A stretch of 64,000 bases of DNA from Nocardiopsis sp. NRRL B-16309 (GCF_001279585.1 NZ_LGEC01000148.1:1-64000); one strand, 5' to 3'; counted from the first letter of the stretch, positions 42,725 through 51,541 are shown. The notes: generated by a model not told the origin, from the sequence alone. Numbers and translations: made by a program.

Positions 42725-45700
42725 TCAGTAGTCGACCGCGTACGCCCCCAGCAGGCTCTTCATCTCACCGTTGAACTCCGGGGAGATCCGGACCGTGTAC
42801 TTGTCCACGGCGTAGATCCGCGACCGGACCGGGTTGTCCACCCGGATGCGGACCGGGGTCTCTCCCTTGTGGGTGTCCAGCACCTGGCGCAGGTCGGCCA
42901 CCAGTTCCGGCGTGAGCCGCTTCTCGTCCACGGTCAGCAGCACCGGCGGTTCGCCCTCGGTGACGTGGGAGATGTCCAGGATCGACATCTCCGAGGCGAA
43001 CATCGAGTACGTGCCGTCGCGGTCGTTGAGCCGGCCCTTGACGGTGACCGCGGTGTCCTCCAGCAGGGCGTCCACGTACAGCGGATACGTCTTGGGGAAG
43101 AACAGGACCTCCATCGAGGCGTCCAGGTCCTCCACCGTGGCGATCGCCCACTGGTTGCCCGCCTTGTTGGTGCGCTTGTCCACCTTGGAGATCAGGCCCG
43201 CGATCCGCACCTCACCGCGTTCGCGCGCCATCTCCCCCGCCACGACCTGCGCGATCGAGGTGTCCCGCGAGCGCGCCAGCACCCGCTCGGCCCCGGCCAG
43301 CGGGTGGCTGGAGACGTACAGGCCCAGCATCTCCCGCTCGAAGGCGAGCTTGGTCTTGCGGTCCCACTCCTCGTCGCCCCAGTTGATGTTGAGCCCGATG
43401 GGGGTGGAGTCCTCGTCGTCGCCTCCGCCGAACAGGTCGAACTGGCCGTGCGCCTCCTGCTTCTTGGAGCTGATCATGCCGTCCACCGCGGTCTCGTGGT
43501 GGCGGTACAGCTCGCGCCGCGGCTGGCCCAGGGAGTCGAATCCGCCCGCCTTGACCAGCGACTCGATGACCCTCTTGTTGCAGGCGGCGAGTTCGATCTT
43601 GGACAGGAAGTCGGTGAAGGAGGTGAACTTGCCCTTCTCCGTGCGGGTCTTGATGATCGAGTTGACCACGTTCGCGCCGACGTTGCGGACCGCGCCCATG
43701 CCGAAGCGGATGTCCCGGCCGACCGGGGTGAAGCGCAGACCGGACTCGTTGACGTCCGGCGGCAGCACCTTGATGCCCTGCGCGCGGCACTCGGCCAGGT
43801 AGACCGCCATCTTGTCCTTGTCGTCACTGACCGAGGTCAGCAGCGCGGCCATGTACGCGGCGGGGTAGTTGGCCTTGAGGTAGGCGGTCCAGTACGCGAC
43901 GAGGGCGTATCCGGCCGCGTGCGACTTGTTGAACGCGTACCCGGCGAAGGGGAGCATGACGTCCCAGATCGCCTGCATGGACTCCCGGGAGAAGCCCTTC
44001 TCGATCATCCCGGCGGAGAACTTCTCGAACTCCTTCTCCAGGGCCTCCTTCTTCTTCTTGCCCATCGCGCGGCGCATCAGGTCGGCGCCGCCCAGGCTGT
44101 ACCCGGCCATCTGCTGGGCGATGGCCATGATCTGCTCCTGGTAGACGATCAGGTGATACGTCTCGCCGAGGATGGGGTCCAGCGCTTCCTTGAGCTCCGG
44201 GTGGATCGGGGTGACGTCCTGGCGCCCGTTCGACCGGTCCGCGTAGTCGTTGTGCGCGTTGGCGGCCATCGGGCCCGGCCGGTACAGCGAGATCACGGCC
44301 GTGATGTCGCCGAAGTTCTTCGGTTCCATCCGCTTGAGCAGGTTGCGCATGGCGCCGCCGTCGAGCTGGAACACGCCCAGGGTGTCGCCGCGGGCCAGGA
44401 GCTTGTACGCCTTCTTGTCGTCCAGGGGGACCTTGGACATGTCCAGGTCCACACCCTCGGCTTCCTTGATGCTCTTGACCGCGTCGTCGATGATCGTGAG
44501 GTTGCGCAGGCCCAGGAAGTCCATCTTGAGCAGACCCATGTCCTCGCACTGAGGGTAGGGAAAGCCGGTGATGATGGCGCCGTCGGTGTCGCGCTTGTGC
44601 AGCGGGATGACGTCGAGCAGCGGGTCGCGGGACAGGATGACGCCGGCGGCGTGCACACCCGTGCCGCGGGTCAGGCCCTCGATACCCCGCGCGGTCTCCA
44701 TGACCTTGGAGACCTGCGGGTCGTTCTCGACCAGGTTGCGCAGCTCCGTGGTCTCCGGGTACCGCTCGTGGTCGGTGTTGAACACCGCGTCCAGCGGGAT
44801 CTCCGCCCCGCCCACGGCGGCGGGGAAGGCCTTGGTGATCTGGTCGCCGACCGAGTAGGGCATGCCGAGGATGCGCGTGGAGTCCTTCACGGCGGCCTTG
44901 GCCTTGATGGTGCCGAAGGTGAGGATCTGCGCGACGCGCTCCTCGCCGTACAGGCGGGTGACGTAGTCGATCATCTCGGTGCGCCGACGCTCGTCGAAGT
45001 CCAGGTCGACATCGGGCATGCTGACGCGTTCCGGGTTGAGGAACCGTTCGAACAGCAGGCCGTGCGCCATCGGGTCGAGGTCGGTGATGCCCAGGACGTA
45101 GGCGACCATCGACCCGGCGGCCGAGCCGCGGCCCGGCCCCAGCGCGATGCCCTCGCGGCGCGCGTACTGGCAGATGTCGGCGACGACGAGGAAGTAGGCC
45201 GGGAAGCCCATCTCGTTGATGATGCCGAGTTCGTAGTCGACGCGCTGGCGGTACTCGGCGCTGACCCCGTCGGGGTAGCGGCTCGGCAGGCAGCGCTCGA
45301 CCTCCTTGCGCAGCCAGGAGGACTCGGTCTCACCCTCGGGGATGGGGAAGGCGGGCATGAGGTCGCGATGGGCGAACACCGAGTCGTAGGCGTCCGGCTC
45401 GATCCGCTCGGCGATGAGCAGGGTGTTCTTGCAGCCCTGGGCCCACTCGTCGAAGTCGAGCAGGCCGCGCATCTCGTCCGGGGTCTTGAGGTAGTAGCCC
45501 GAGCCGTTGAAGCGGAACCGGGTGGGGTCGTCCAGGTTCTTGCCCACTCCCACGGCCAGCAGGGCGTCGTGCGCGGAGGCCTGGCTCTCGTACACGTAGT
45601 GGGAGTCGTTGGTCACCAGCGGCGGGATGTTCAGCTCGCGGCCGACCTCGAGCAGGCCGTCGCGGACCTGCTTCTCGATGTCGACGCCGTGGTCCATCAG

Positions 45701-46285
45701 CTCCAGGAAGACGTTCTCCCTGCCGAAGATGTCCTGGAGCTTGGCGGCGTACTCGATCGCCTCCTTCTCCTGGCCCAGCCGCAGCCGCGTCTGCACACCG
45801 CCGGACGGGCACCCCGTCGAGACGATGATGCCCTCGCTGTTCTCCGCCATGAGGTCCAGGTCCATCCGGGGCTTCATGTAGTAGCCCTCCATGGACGCCA
45901 GCGAGGACATCTTGAAGAGGTTGCGCAGCCCGGTCGCGTTCTGCGCCAGCATCGTCATGTGCAGGAAACGACCGCCACCGGAGATGTCCTTGCCGCCTTC
46001 ACCCGAGGCGTCGTCGGAACCGCTGGCCCGGCCCCAGAACACCCGCTTCTTGTGGAAGCGCGACTCCGGCGCGACGTAGGCCTCGATGCCGATGATGGGT
46101 TTGACGCCCGAGCCCTTGGACTGCTGGTAGAACTCGTAGGCCCCGAACATGTTGCCGTGGTCGGTCATGGCGACCGCAGGCATCTCCAACCGCGCGGCCT
46201 CCTTGAACAGGGGCTTCAGCTTCGCGGCGCCGTCCAGCATCGAGTACTCGGTGTGGACGTGCAGATGGGTGAACGAGTCGGCCAT
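42725..46285 (-). CDS. dnaE: DNA polymerase III alpha subunit
   Basis: The 1186-residue replicative polymerase has a PHP domain (FTHLHVHTEYSMLDGAAKL at the start, DHGNMFG near 42), the C-family palm with catalytic acids in MPDVDLDFDERRR near residue 425 and a third Asp downstream, the tandem helix-hairpin-helix region and a C-terminal OB-fold (VRIAGLISKVDKRTNKAGN near 1020). The length is typical of actinobacterial DnaE1. ATG start; GGGGGC lies 12 nt upstream. Confidence 0.97.
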   Translation of the reverse strand: MADSFTHLHVHTEYSMLDGAAKLKPLFKEAARLEMPAVAMTDHGNMFGAYEFYQQSKGSGVKPIIGIEAYVAPESRFHKKRVFWGRASGSDDASGEGGKDISGGGRFLHMTMLAQNATGLRNLFKMSSLASMEGYYMKPRMDLDLMAENSEGIIVSTGCPSGGVQTRLRLGQEKEAIEYAAKLQDIFGRENVFLELMDHGVDIEKQVRDGLLEVGRELNIPPLVTNDSHYVYESQASAHDALLAVGVGKNLDDPTRFRFNGSGYYLKTPDEMRGLLDFDEWAQGCKNTLLIAERIEPDAYDSVFAHRDLMPAFPIPEGETESSWLRKEVERCLPSRYPDGVSAEYRQRVDYELGIINEMGFPAYFLVVADICQYARREGIALGPGRGSAAGSMVAYVLGITDLDPMAHGLLFERFLNPERVSMPDVDLDFDERRRTEMIDYVTRLYGEERVAQILTFGTIKAKAAVKDSTRILGMPYSVGDQITKAFPAAVGGAEIPLDAVFNTDHERYPETTELRNLVENDPQVSKVMETARGIEGLTRGTGVHAAGVILSRDPLLDVIPLHKRDTDGAIITGFPYPQCEDMGLLKMDFLGLRNLTIIDDAVKSIKEAEGVDLDMSKVPLDDKKAYKLLARGDTLGVFQLDGGAMRNLLKRMEPKNFGDITAVISLYRPGPMAANAHNDYADRSNGRQDVTPIHPELKEALDPILGETYHLIVYQEQIMAIAQQMAGYSLGGADLMRRAMGKKKKEALEKEFEKFSAGMIEKGFSRESMQAIWDVMLPFAGYAFNKSHAAGYALVAYWTAYLKANYPAAYMAALLTSVSDDKDKMAVYLAECRAQGIKVLPPDVNESGLRFTPVGRDIRFGMGAVRNVGANVVNSIIKTRTEKGKFTSFTDFLSKIELAACNKRVIESLVKAGGFDSLGQPRRELYRHHETAVDGMISSKKQEAHGQFDLFGGGDDEDSTPIGLNINWGDEEWDRKTKLAFEREMLGLYVSSHPLAGAERVLARSRDTSIAQVVAGEMARERGEVRIAGLISKVDKRTNKAGNQWAIATVEDLDASMEVLFFPKTYPLYVDALLEDTAVTVKGRLNDRDGTYSMFASEMSILDISHVTEGEPPVLLTVDEKRLTPELVADLRQVLDTHKGETPVRIRVDNPVRSRIYAVDKYTVRISPEFNGEMKSLLGAYAVDY

Positions 46286-46685
46286 GGCTCGGGTGCCCCC
46301 AGGAGGGTCGATGGACTGGTGATGCTCCCGAGCCTACGACTTTCCCACGACTCTCGCGGCCCCCTGTGGACAACCGACTGGGCCCGTGCCACGAAGACAC
46401 GAGCCCAGCGGTGAGAGGTGGTCCTGGAACCGCCGTCCAGTTCGGCCTGCCGTAGCGATGCCCGGTCACGGAACCCCGGACACCGGAATGCCGCTCACAG
46501 TGGGCGACCCGTACCCACAGGCGGTCACAGGACCTTCGGGCATCCCGGGTGCCTGCTCACAGAGAGGTGGTGACCAGGGTTCCCATCTCCAAACCGCACG
46601 TCCCGCCACCCGGCCTGGGCCTCGGGAGAACTCGGTCAGCTCAATCGGAAGCCAGATGCCCCTGACCCCAGCAGGGCTGAAGAGG
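46286..46685. other. 400-bp gap upstream of dnaE
   Basis: No supported gene. A TAGGCT hexamer on the minus strand near 46334 could be a dnaE -10. A stem-loop at 46378-46408 (CTGGGC/GCCCAG with inner CGTG/CACG) may terminate the DUF397 transcript. An open frame at 46466-46726 overlaps the DUF397 gene and looks spurious. Confidence 0.5.
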
Positions 46686-46883
46686 TCAGCTCCGTTCAGC
46701 GGACGTGAGGAATGCTCTCCACTCATCCGAATCGAAGAAGAAGTAGCCCAGTCCGGGATTCCTGGAGTCCCGAAGGTTCATGCCGTGATCACCCTCGGCC
46801 ACCTCCACGCACTCGCCGCCTTGGGCACTGCTGTAGGAGGACTTCCGCCACTGCATACCCGTCGCGGAGGGGGTCCTGTTCAT
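46686..46883 (-). CDS. DUF397 family small protein
   Basis: The 65-residue protein has the family's QWRKSSYSSAQGGECVEVA near the N-terminus and LRDSRNPGLGYFFFDSDEWRAFL at the end. DUF397 proteins are encoded next to XRE/DUF5753 regulators in actinobacteria and have been proposed as their partners, in a toxin-antitoxin-like or developmental module (WhiJ/BldB-type context). The ATG overlaps the XRE stop (ATGA), so the pair is coupled. Confidence 0.92.
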   Translation of the reverse strand: MNRTPSATGMQWRKSSYSSAQGGECVEVAEGDHGMNLRDSRNPGLGYFFFDSDEWRAFLTSAERS

Positions 46884-47761
46884 GTCTCTCCCATGTACTT
46901 CTTGATCATCTCCGCCGACAGAGACGGCGGTAGTGCAGTGCTGCACAAAGCGAGGAAGCGCAGCTGCGCAGACCTCACCTCACTGGGAACAGTGGTGACG
47001 GTCGCGCTTCCCGGGCCCTCAACGTACAGTGCGGACTCACCCTCCGGCAGATCGAGGATGACATGCGACCCGTCGATGGCTGGATGGCCACCAATGGTGA
47101 AGGGGACGACAAGCAGCTTGACAGTCGGGCGCTGGGAGATGTCGATCAACCTCTGGAGCTGTTGCCTCTTCTCCGCGCCTGTCACTACGCACCGTTTGAG
47201 GACCGCTTCGTCGATGACGAAGAAGAGGTGCGGTGGTTCCTGCCGTTCCAGGATCTCCTGACGTTTGATGCGAGCAGTGACCAGACGTCCGACTTCCGTC
47301 TCGGTGGGAGCCGGGTACAGGCATCGGGCCAGCGCTTGGGCGTACTCCTCCGTCTGGAGCAGTCCGGGTATCGACTGTGATTGGAAGATGTAGATCGCCG
47401 TCGCCTCGGCCTCCAGGTTCGCGTAGGGCCTGAACCATGGCGGGTAGGCCTCGGCGGCGTCCTCCAACAAGGGGAGTATCCGGCTGAGGGCACCCCCGGT
47501 GTTGAGTACCTGGTCGCAGTACGCAGTGAACTTGGATGTGGCCCTGTCGCCCTCGCGGGCGTCCAGCGGCGACCGTTTGGCGGTCTCGATCATCGACACC
47601 ATGGACTTGGAGTACGGGATCTGATCGGCGAGCTGCGCCTGCGTCAGACCCGCTGCCTCGCGATGGCGCTTGAGTTCGCTCGCGTAGTACCTGAGCGCCA
47701 GTGGAGTCGGGCGCTGCGGCTCGTCCGGCTCTTCATCGGGGACTACGCGCAGGTCAGTCAT
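46880..47761 (-). CDS. XRE-family regulator with DUF5753 domain
   Basis: The 293-residue protein has an N-terminal helix-turn-helix (ELKRHREAAGLTQAQLADQIPYSKSMVSMIE, about 29-60, in parts) and the DUF5753 ligand/partner domain (EAEATAIYIFQSQSIPGLLQTEEYAQAL near 118 and RQEILERQEPPHLFFVIDEAVL near 170). This is the common actinobacterial partner of DUF397. Its targets are unknown. GGAG precedes the ATG and a palindrome at 47826-47837 may be its autoregulatory site. Confidence 0.93.
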   Translation of the reverse strand: MTDLRVVPDEEPDEPQRPTPLALRYYASELKRHREAAGLTQAQLADQIPYSKSMVSMIETAKRSPLDAREGDRATSKFTAYCDQVLNTGGALSRILPLLEDAAEAYPPWFRPYANLEAEATAIYIFQSQSIPGLLQTEEYAQALARCLYPAPTETEVGRLVTARIKRQEILERQEPPHLFFVIDEAVLKRCVVTGAEKRQQLQRLIDISQRPTVKLLVVPFTIGGHPAIDGSHVILDLPEGESALYVEGPGSATVTTVPSEVRSAQLRFLALCSTALPPSLSAEMIKKYMGET

Positions 47762-47825
47762 GACAGCACTCCGGTAGGGGCGAGGGGGTGACCGTGTCGC
47801 CGATCCCAGCGAACGGCCTTCTCAG

Positions 47826-47837
47826 CGTAGTTCTACG
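47826..47837. promoter_or_regulatory. Candidate operator of the XRE gene
   Basis: CGTAG-TT-CTACG, 65 bp upstream of the XRE start, overlapping possible -10 hexamers on the minus strand (TAGAAC, TACGCT). Confidence 0.35.
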
Positions 47838-48003
47838 TTCACTGTCGGTGGGGGCTTTCCACAGGCCGAGTTCGATCACCTGGTCACCGTTCCCTCATCC
47901 GTGGTCACAGCGGATAGCGCCTGCCCACAGCCCTCCACAGGCCATCCGGCATTTCGGACGAGAACCCACGGCTCCTGTGGTGAGCGGGAACCGGTAGCGC
48001 AGG

Positions 48004-48408
48004 GTGACGTTCGTGTCCCAACCTCGGTGCATGGAGAACAACAGCACGTGCCGGTCCAACACTCTGACGATCACGCCCGAAGCGCTACGTGCCGAAGCCG
48101 ATGCCCTGGCCTCCGAAGAGGCTCCCCGCCGGTTCGCGGTCTTCGCAATGGACTTCGACGAGTACGACGGCGTCATCCTCGCGTGGGGCCAGCGCTTCCG
48201 CGACGGCCGTGTCGTCCTGACCGGCGACACCGCGCCCGTTCACGGAAGGTTCGGTTCCCTTCGCACCGCCCTTCGGGTGTGCACTGTTGGGGACGCTCGG
48301 ACATACGTGTCCTGGGTCGATCCGGAGCCCGTGCCGGGCGACGCGGCCTTCGACGGATCTCCGGTTCACGGGCTCCGATCCGTCAGCGGTGCCGGGGAGG
48401 CACACTGA
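48004..48408 (+). CDS. Hypothetical protein next to the XRE/DUF397 pair
   Basis: The 134-residue product contains ITPEALRAEADALASEEAPRRFAVFAMDFDEYDGVILAWGQRF, suggesting a real folded protein with an N-terminal helix and beta strands, but I recognise no family. An in-frame ATG at 48031 would shorten it by nine codons; neither start has a clear ribosome site. It is divergent from the XRE gene and may belong to the same accessory module. Confidence 0.55.
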   Translation: MTFVSQPRCMENNSTCRSNTLTITPEALRAEADALASEEAPRRFAVFAMDFDEYDGVILAWGQRFRDGRVVLTGDTAPVHGRFGSLRTALRVCTVGDARTYVSWVDPEPVPGDAAFDGSPVHGLRSVSGAGEAH

Positions 48409-48741
48409 CGTACGCGGGAGGGCGGTTCAGCGGGGGCGGAGGGTGCGGGCGAGGTCGCGCAGCCAGGGCTCGCGGAAGGCCCGTTCGCCGGTGAGCGCCC
48501 GGTGGATCCGGGAGCGGGCCGCGGCCGTGCTGAGTACATCGACCAGCAAAAACACACGGACTGACCGTTCGGGCGGGTGAGGGAAGCGATTCCTCCCGGT
48601 CGTGATCGACCGGGATTCCTCGCTAGAACGCGTTGAAGCAAGGCGGGCGGGCCGGTCCAAGACCTTTTCGACGCCTGTGGACACACGGTCGCCCTCCCGG
48701 CGGTACCGTTCCTCCACATCCGCCCCGAGAGGATCCCGACC
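48409..48741. other. 333-bp gap with a hairpin and a possible gene remnant
   Basis: On the minus strand 48427-48540 reads as a protein-like tail (SRIHRALTGERAFREPWLRD) without a matching N-terminus, possibly the decayed end of a gene. A perfect 8-bp stem, CCCGGTCG-TGAT-CGACCGGG (48595-48614), flanked by GATTCCTC on both sides, may terminate transcription or bind a regulator. GC content is lower than average here. Confidence 0.4.
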
Positions 48742-49938
48742 ATGCGCCACCGCAGCTCGACCGCCACGCTCGTGCTGACGGCGTCCGGGGTGCGACCCGT
48801 CCCTCCCGCCCCGGGTGCGTCGCCGTCGGTGCCGCCGCCTCCGCCCGAGGGCGCGGTGCGCTTCGCGACGTTCAACGCCGCCCTGTCCCGACCGACCCCG
48901 GGGACCTTGCTGAGGGAGCTGTCCGCGCCGGACCACCCCCAGATCGGGAACGTCGCCGAGATCGTCCAGTGGGTGCGCCCCGACGTGCTGCTGGTCACCG
49001 AGTTCGACCACGACCACCACGGGCTCGGCCCCCGGCTCTTCCAGGACTCCTACCTGGCGGTGGGCCGGGGCGGCGCGGAGGGCGTGGACTTCCCCTACCT
49101 CTACACGGCCCCGGTGAACACCGGGGTGCCGTCCGGGGCGGACCTGGACGGCGACGGGCGGGTGGTCACGGCGCCGGGGAGCACGGCCTATGCCAGGGAC
49201 GCGTTCGGGTTCGGGCTCTTCCCAGGCCAGTACGGGATGGCCGTGTTCTCGCGGTACCCCCTGCTGACCGACCGGGTCCGGACCTTCCGCGAGTTCCGGT
49301 GGGCGGACCTGCCGGGCGCCCTGCTGCCGGTGCGCCCCGACACCGGGGATCCGTTCCACTCGCCCGGGGCCCTGGCGGTGCTGCGGCTGTCGTCCAAGAG
49401 CCACTGGGACGTCCCGGTGGACGTCGGCGGCCGTCGTCCCGTGCACCTGCTGGCGAGCCACCCCACGCCCCCGGCCTTCGACGGCCCCGAGCGGCGCAAC
49501 GTCCTGCGCAACCACGACGAGATCCGGTTCTGGGTCGACTACCTCTCCCCCGGCGCCTCACACCTGTACGACGACGCCGGGCACCGGGGCGGCCTGGCCC
49601 CGGGCGCCCCGTTCGTGGTCGCGGGCGACCTCAACGCCGACCCCCGCGCGGGCGACGGCCACCCCGAGGCGATCCGTCAGCTCCTGGAGCACCCGGGGAT
49701 CACCGACCCCCGCCCCTCCAGCCGGGGCGGGCTGGGCCGGGCGGCCGTTGACCCGGCCGCACCGGCGGCGACCGGGCACCTGCGCGCCGACTACGTGCTG
49801 CCGTCGGCCGACCTGGGCGTGCGTGGCGCGGGCGTGTTCTGGCCCGCGCCGGACGACCCGCTCTTCCGGCTCACCGGGGACTGTCCGTTCCCCAGCTCCG
49901 ACCACCGCCTGGTGTGGGTGGACGTGGCGTGCCGGTGA
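48742..49938 (+). CDS. Endonuclease/exonuclease/phosphatase-family protein
   Basis: The 398-residue protein has EEP-fold landmarks: VRFATFNAAL (Asn ligand) near 40, DVLLVTEFDHD (Glu ligand) near 83, VVAGDLNADP (Asp/Asn) near 293 and the C-terminal SSDHRLVWVDV (Asp-His) near 383. A hydrophobic/Pro-rich start suggests export, though the signal peptide is weak. Such secreted relatives include sphingomyelinases and phosphodiesterases; the substrate cannot be told. ATG with GAGAGGA at good distance. Confidence 0.88.
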   Translation: MRHRSSTATLVLTASGVRPVPPAPGASPSVPPPPPEGAVRFATFNAALSRPTPGTLLRELSAPDHPQIGNVAEIVQWVRPDVLLVTEFDHDHHGLGPRLFQDSYLAVGRGGAEGVDFPYLYTAPVNTGVPSGADLDGDGRVVTAPGSTAYARDAFGFGLFPGQYGMAVFSRYPLLTDRVRTFREFRWADLPGALLPVRPDTGDPFHSPGALAVLRLSSKSHWDVPVDVGGRRPVHLLASHPTPPAFDGPERRNVLRNHDEIRFWVDYLSPGASHLYDDAGHRGGLAPGAPFVVAGDLNADPRAGDGHPEAIRQLLEHPGITDPRPSSRGGLGRAAVDPAAPAATGHLRADYVLPSADLGVRGAGVFWPAPDDPLFRLTGDCPFPSSDHRLVWVDVACR

Positions 49939-50114
49939 ACCCGGCCGCCCCGCCGTGAACCCACGCGCGCCGCTCCGTGGAGCGGGTGCGTCCACGCCGT
50001 GGAACCCGTGCACCCGGGCTGAATCTCACACCGCGCCCTCCCGTGTGCCCGCGCCGTGGTCCTGTGCGCGGTGGGGTCCGCCCACGGCCACGCGTGCCGC
50101 CGCGGCGCGGCTCT

Positions 50115-50420
50115 TCACCTCCGCCGTTCGGCGTCCTCCTGGGCGGCGGACAGACCGGCGCTGATCACGCTGTCCATGATGGCGGAGAGCCGCTCGGCCC
50201 CCAGGCGCGGCGCGTGCTCGGCCATGCGCTCGACCAGTTCGCGCTCGCGGCGCGGGTCGCGGCCGGCGAAGTACCCGACGGGCTTGAGCCGCTGCACCTC
50301 GGCGGCGACGAGCGCGCGGCGCTCCAGGAGCGCGGCCAGCTCGGCGTCCATCCGGTCGATGCGGCCGCGGAGTTCGCGGATGCGCTCGTCGGGCGCGGGA
50401 GTGGTGGTCGGGGTGTGCAC
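50115..50420 (-). CDS. aroQ: Chorismate mutase (AroQ class)
   Basis: The 101-residue helical enzyme rearranges chorismate to prephenate for Phe and Tyr. RIRELRGRIDRMDAELAALLERRALVAAEV, LKPVGYFAGRDPRRERELVERM and the third helix ERLSAIMDSVISAG (in parts) carry the expected Arg, Lys and Glu active-site residues. I use GTG 50420 because GGAGG sits 5 nt upstream; a TTG at 50432 is in frame but lies upstream of that site. A short ORF and a terminator precede it. Confidence 0.9.
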   Translation of the reverse strand: MHTPTTTPAPDERIRELRGRIDRMDAELAALLERRALVAAEVQRLKPVGYFAGRDPRRERELVERMAEHAPRLGAERLSAIMDSVISAGLSAAQEDAERRR

Positions 50421-50514
50421 GGTGGCCTCCAACGGGTGTGAACCGGTCGCGGTGCGGCCGTCCGTTCCGCCGGACTGGGTGCGCGTGGGGAGCGTCGGCC
50501 GCCTGGAAAACGAA

Positions 50515-50546
50515 AGAGCACCGGGGCGCGATCGCCCGAGTGCTCT
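50515..50546 (-). terminator. Intrinsic terminator (probable attenuator) upstream of aroQ
   Basis: On the minus strand a stem AGAGCAC/GTGCTCT continues inward with GGGCG/CGCCC across a 2-nt mismatch, loop ATCG, and is followed by TTCGTTTTCC. It is the clearest U-tailed terminator in the window and lies between the small ORF and aroQ. Confidence 0.75.
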
Positions 50547-50569
50547 GTTGCCGACGTTCCCTGATCCGC

Positions 50570-50629
50570 CTATGCGAGCGCGGCCGACGGGTGCGTCGGC
50601 TGGCTAAACACATAGCTGCGGTGGGTCAT
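50570..50629 (-). CDS. Putative 19-residue leader peptide of aroQ
   Basis: The 20-codon frame encodes MTHRSYVFSQPTHPSAALA, ending 24 bp before the terminator stem. TACAGT ends 7 nt before its ATG, so it would start a leaderless RNA. It contains Tyr and Phe codons (Ser-Tyr-Val-Phe), end products of the chorismate mutase branch, and a stem GCCGACG/CGTCGGC covers codons 11-16. The layout resembles actinobacterial trp leaders. It could be chance; the amino-acid run is short. Confidence 0.45.
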   Translation of the reverse strand: MTHRSYVFSQPTHPSAALA

Positions 50630-50636
50630 GGGGACG

Positions 50637-50642
50637 ACTGTA
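50637..50642 (-). promoter_or_regulatory. -10 hexamer of the aroQ leader
   Basis: TACAGT on the minus strand, 7 nt before the leader ATG at 50629. No clear -35. Confidence 0.4.
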
Positions 50643-50808
50643 CCGGGTCCGAGCACCGCGTGGGGAGCGTGGGGCCCGTGTTCCCTCCCACGGAATGGCC
50701 CACGGGGTATCACCGGGTGCCCCGAGGTGCCACGGAGGGCGGCGGAAGCGGCGGGGCACCGCGCCGCAGGAACGGGCGGGTCCTGAACGGCCGAGCCGCC
50801 GCCGTGGC

Positions 50809-51468
50809 CTAGTGCGGAAGTTCGACGCGGATCATCAGGGCGGTCGCCTCGGCGGTGACCTCGCCGTGGGCGCGGATCTCGCCGGAGACGAAGACCTTAC
50901 GGCCGTCGGTCCGATCCACGCGGCCGACGACCTCCAACGGGGTGAACAGCGGCGTGGGCCTGCGGAAGTTCACTTCCAGCTTGGCGGTCAGGCCGGGGCT
51001 GGTCTCGACCGCGGAGGCACTCCCGATGGCCTGGTCCAGGAGCGCGGCGACCCAGCCGCCGTGCGCGAGCCCGGGCGGCCCCTGGTAGACGGTGTTGAGG
51101 GTGACCTCGCCGCGCAGCCCACCGGGGACGCGTTCGAGGAAGAGCGGCGGGGCGACGGGGTTGGTGTCGCCCGAGACGATGTTGGTGATGGTGCCGTACT
51201 CGGTCGTGCCGTCGGACATCGTGCGCTCGACCATGGTGCCGATCTGGCGGCGGTCGACGTCGAGCCGTCCCGTGAGGTCCTCGACGACGGCGGCGGCCTC
51301 GGCCAGGGTCTCCCTGTCGGCGCCGGTGTTGGCGACCGCGTCGATGAGGTCGTGCACGCGGGACACCAGGGAGCGCAGCTCGGCGGGGATGGAGCCGTCC
51401 TCGACCACGGGGAGACCGAAGGACCGGGGGTCGGGGGCTTCGGCGACCGGCTGGGTGTGGACCGTCAT
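50809..51468 (-). CDS. PaaI-type hotdog thioesterase
   Basis: The 219-residue protein has a hotdog domain in its second half: VYQGPPGLAHGGWVAALLDQAIGSA near residue 140 with the conserved HGG, then LTAKLEVNFRRPTPLFTPLEVVGRV. The N-terminal ~100 residues are helical and less typical. It probably hydrolyses an acyl-CoA. ATG 51468 with a GAGGA site; the frame upstream to 51642 is not coding-like. A palindrome overlaps its likely -10. Confidence 0.85.
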   Translation of the reverse strand: MTVHTQPVAEAPDPRSFGLPVVEDGSIPAELRSLVSRVHDLIDAVANTGADRETLAEAAAVVEDLTGRLDVDRRQIGTMVERTMSDGTTEYGTITNIVSGDTNPVAPPLFLERVPGGLRGEVTLNTVYQGPPGLAHGGWVAALLDQAIGSASAVETSPGLTAKLEVNFRRPTPLFTPLEVVGRVDRTDGRKVFVSGEIRAHGEVTAEATALMIRVELPH

Positions 51469-51522
51469 GTGTTCCTCGTCGGATCGGTGGTGCTGGGGCG
51501 TGGAGTCACCCACACCGAACCG

Positions 51523-51541
51523 AATCCTACTCGGTAGTATT
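51523..51541. promoter_or_regulatory. 19-bp palindrome over the thioesterase promoter
   Basis: AATcCTAC-TCG-GTAGtATT pairs at seven of eight positions. On the minus strand it contains TAGGAT (51524-51529), a likely -10, so a bound repressor would block initiation. Confidence 0.5.

Noticed and set aside
42869..46414. 1181-codon open frame antisense to dnaE, and similar long frames opposite gltB (4268-6346), hisD and the ABC genes
   Set aside because: These are GC-skew shadows: the third-position GC bias of the real gene keeps the opposite frame open, and the translations are Val/Gly/Asp-rich without family motifs.
46466..46726. 86-codon minus-strand ORF overlapping the end of the DUF397 gene
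   Set aside because: It overlaps a well-supported gene in another frame and has no ribosome site or family features.
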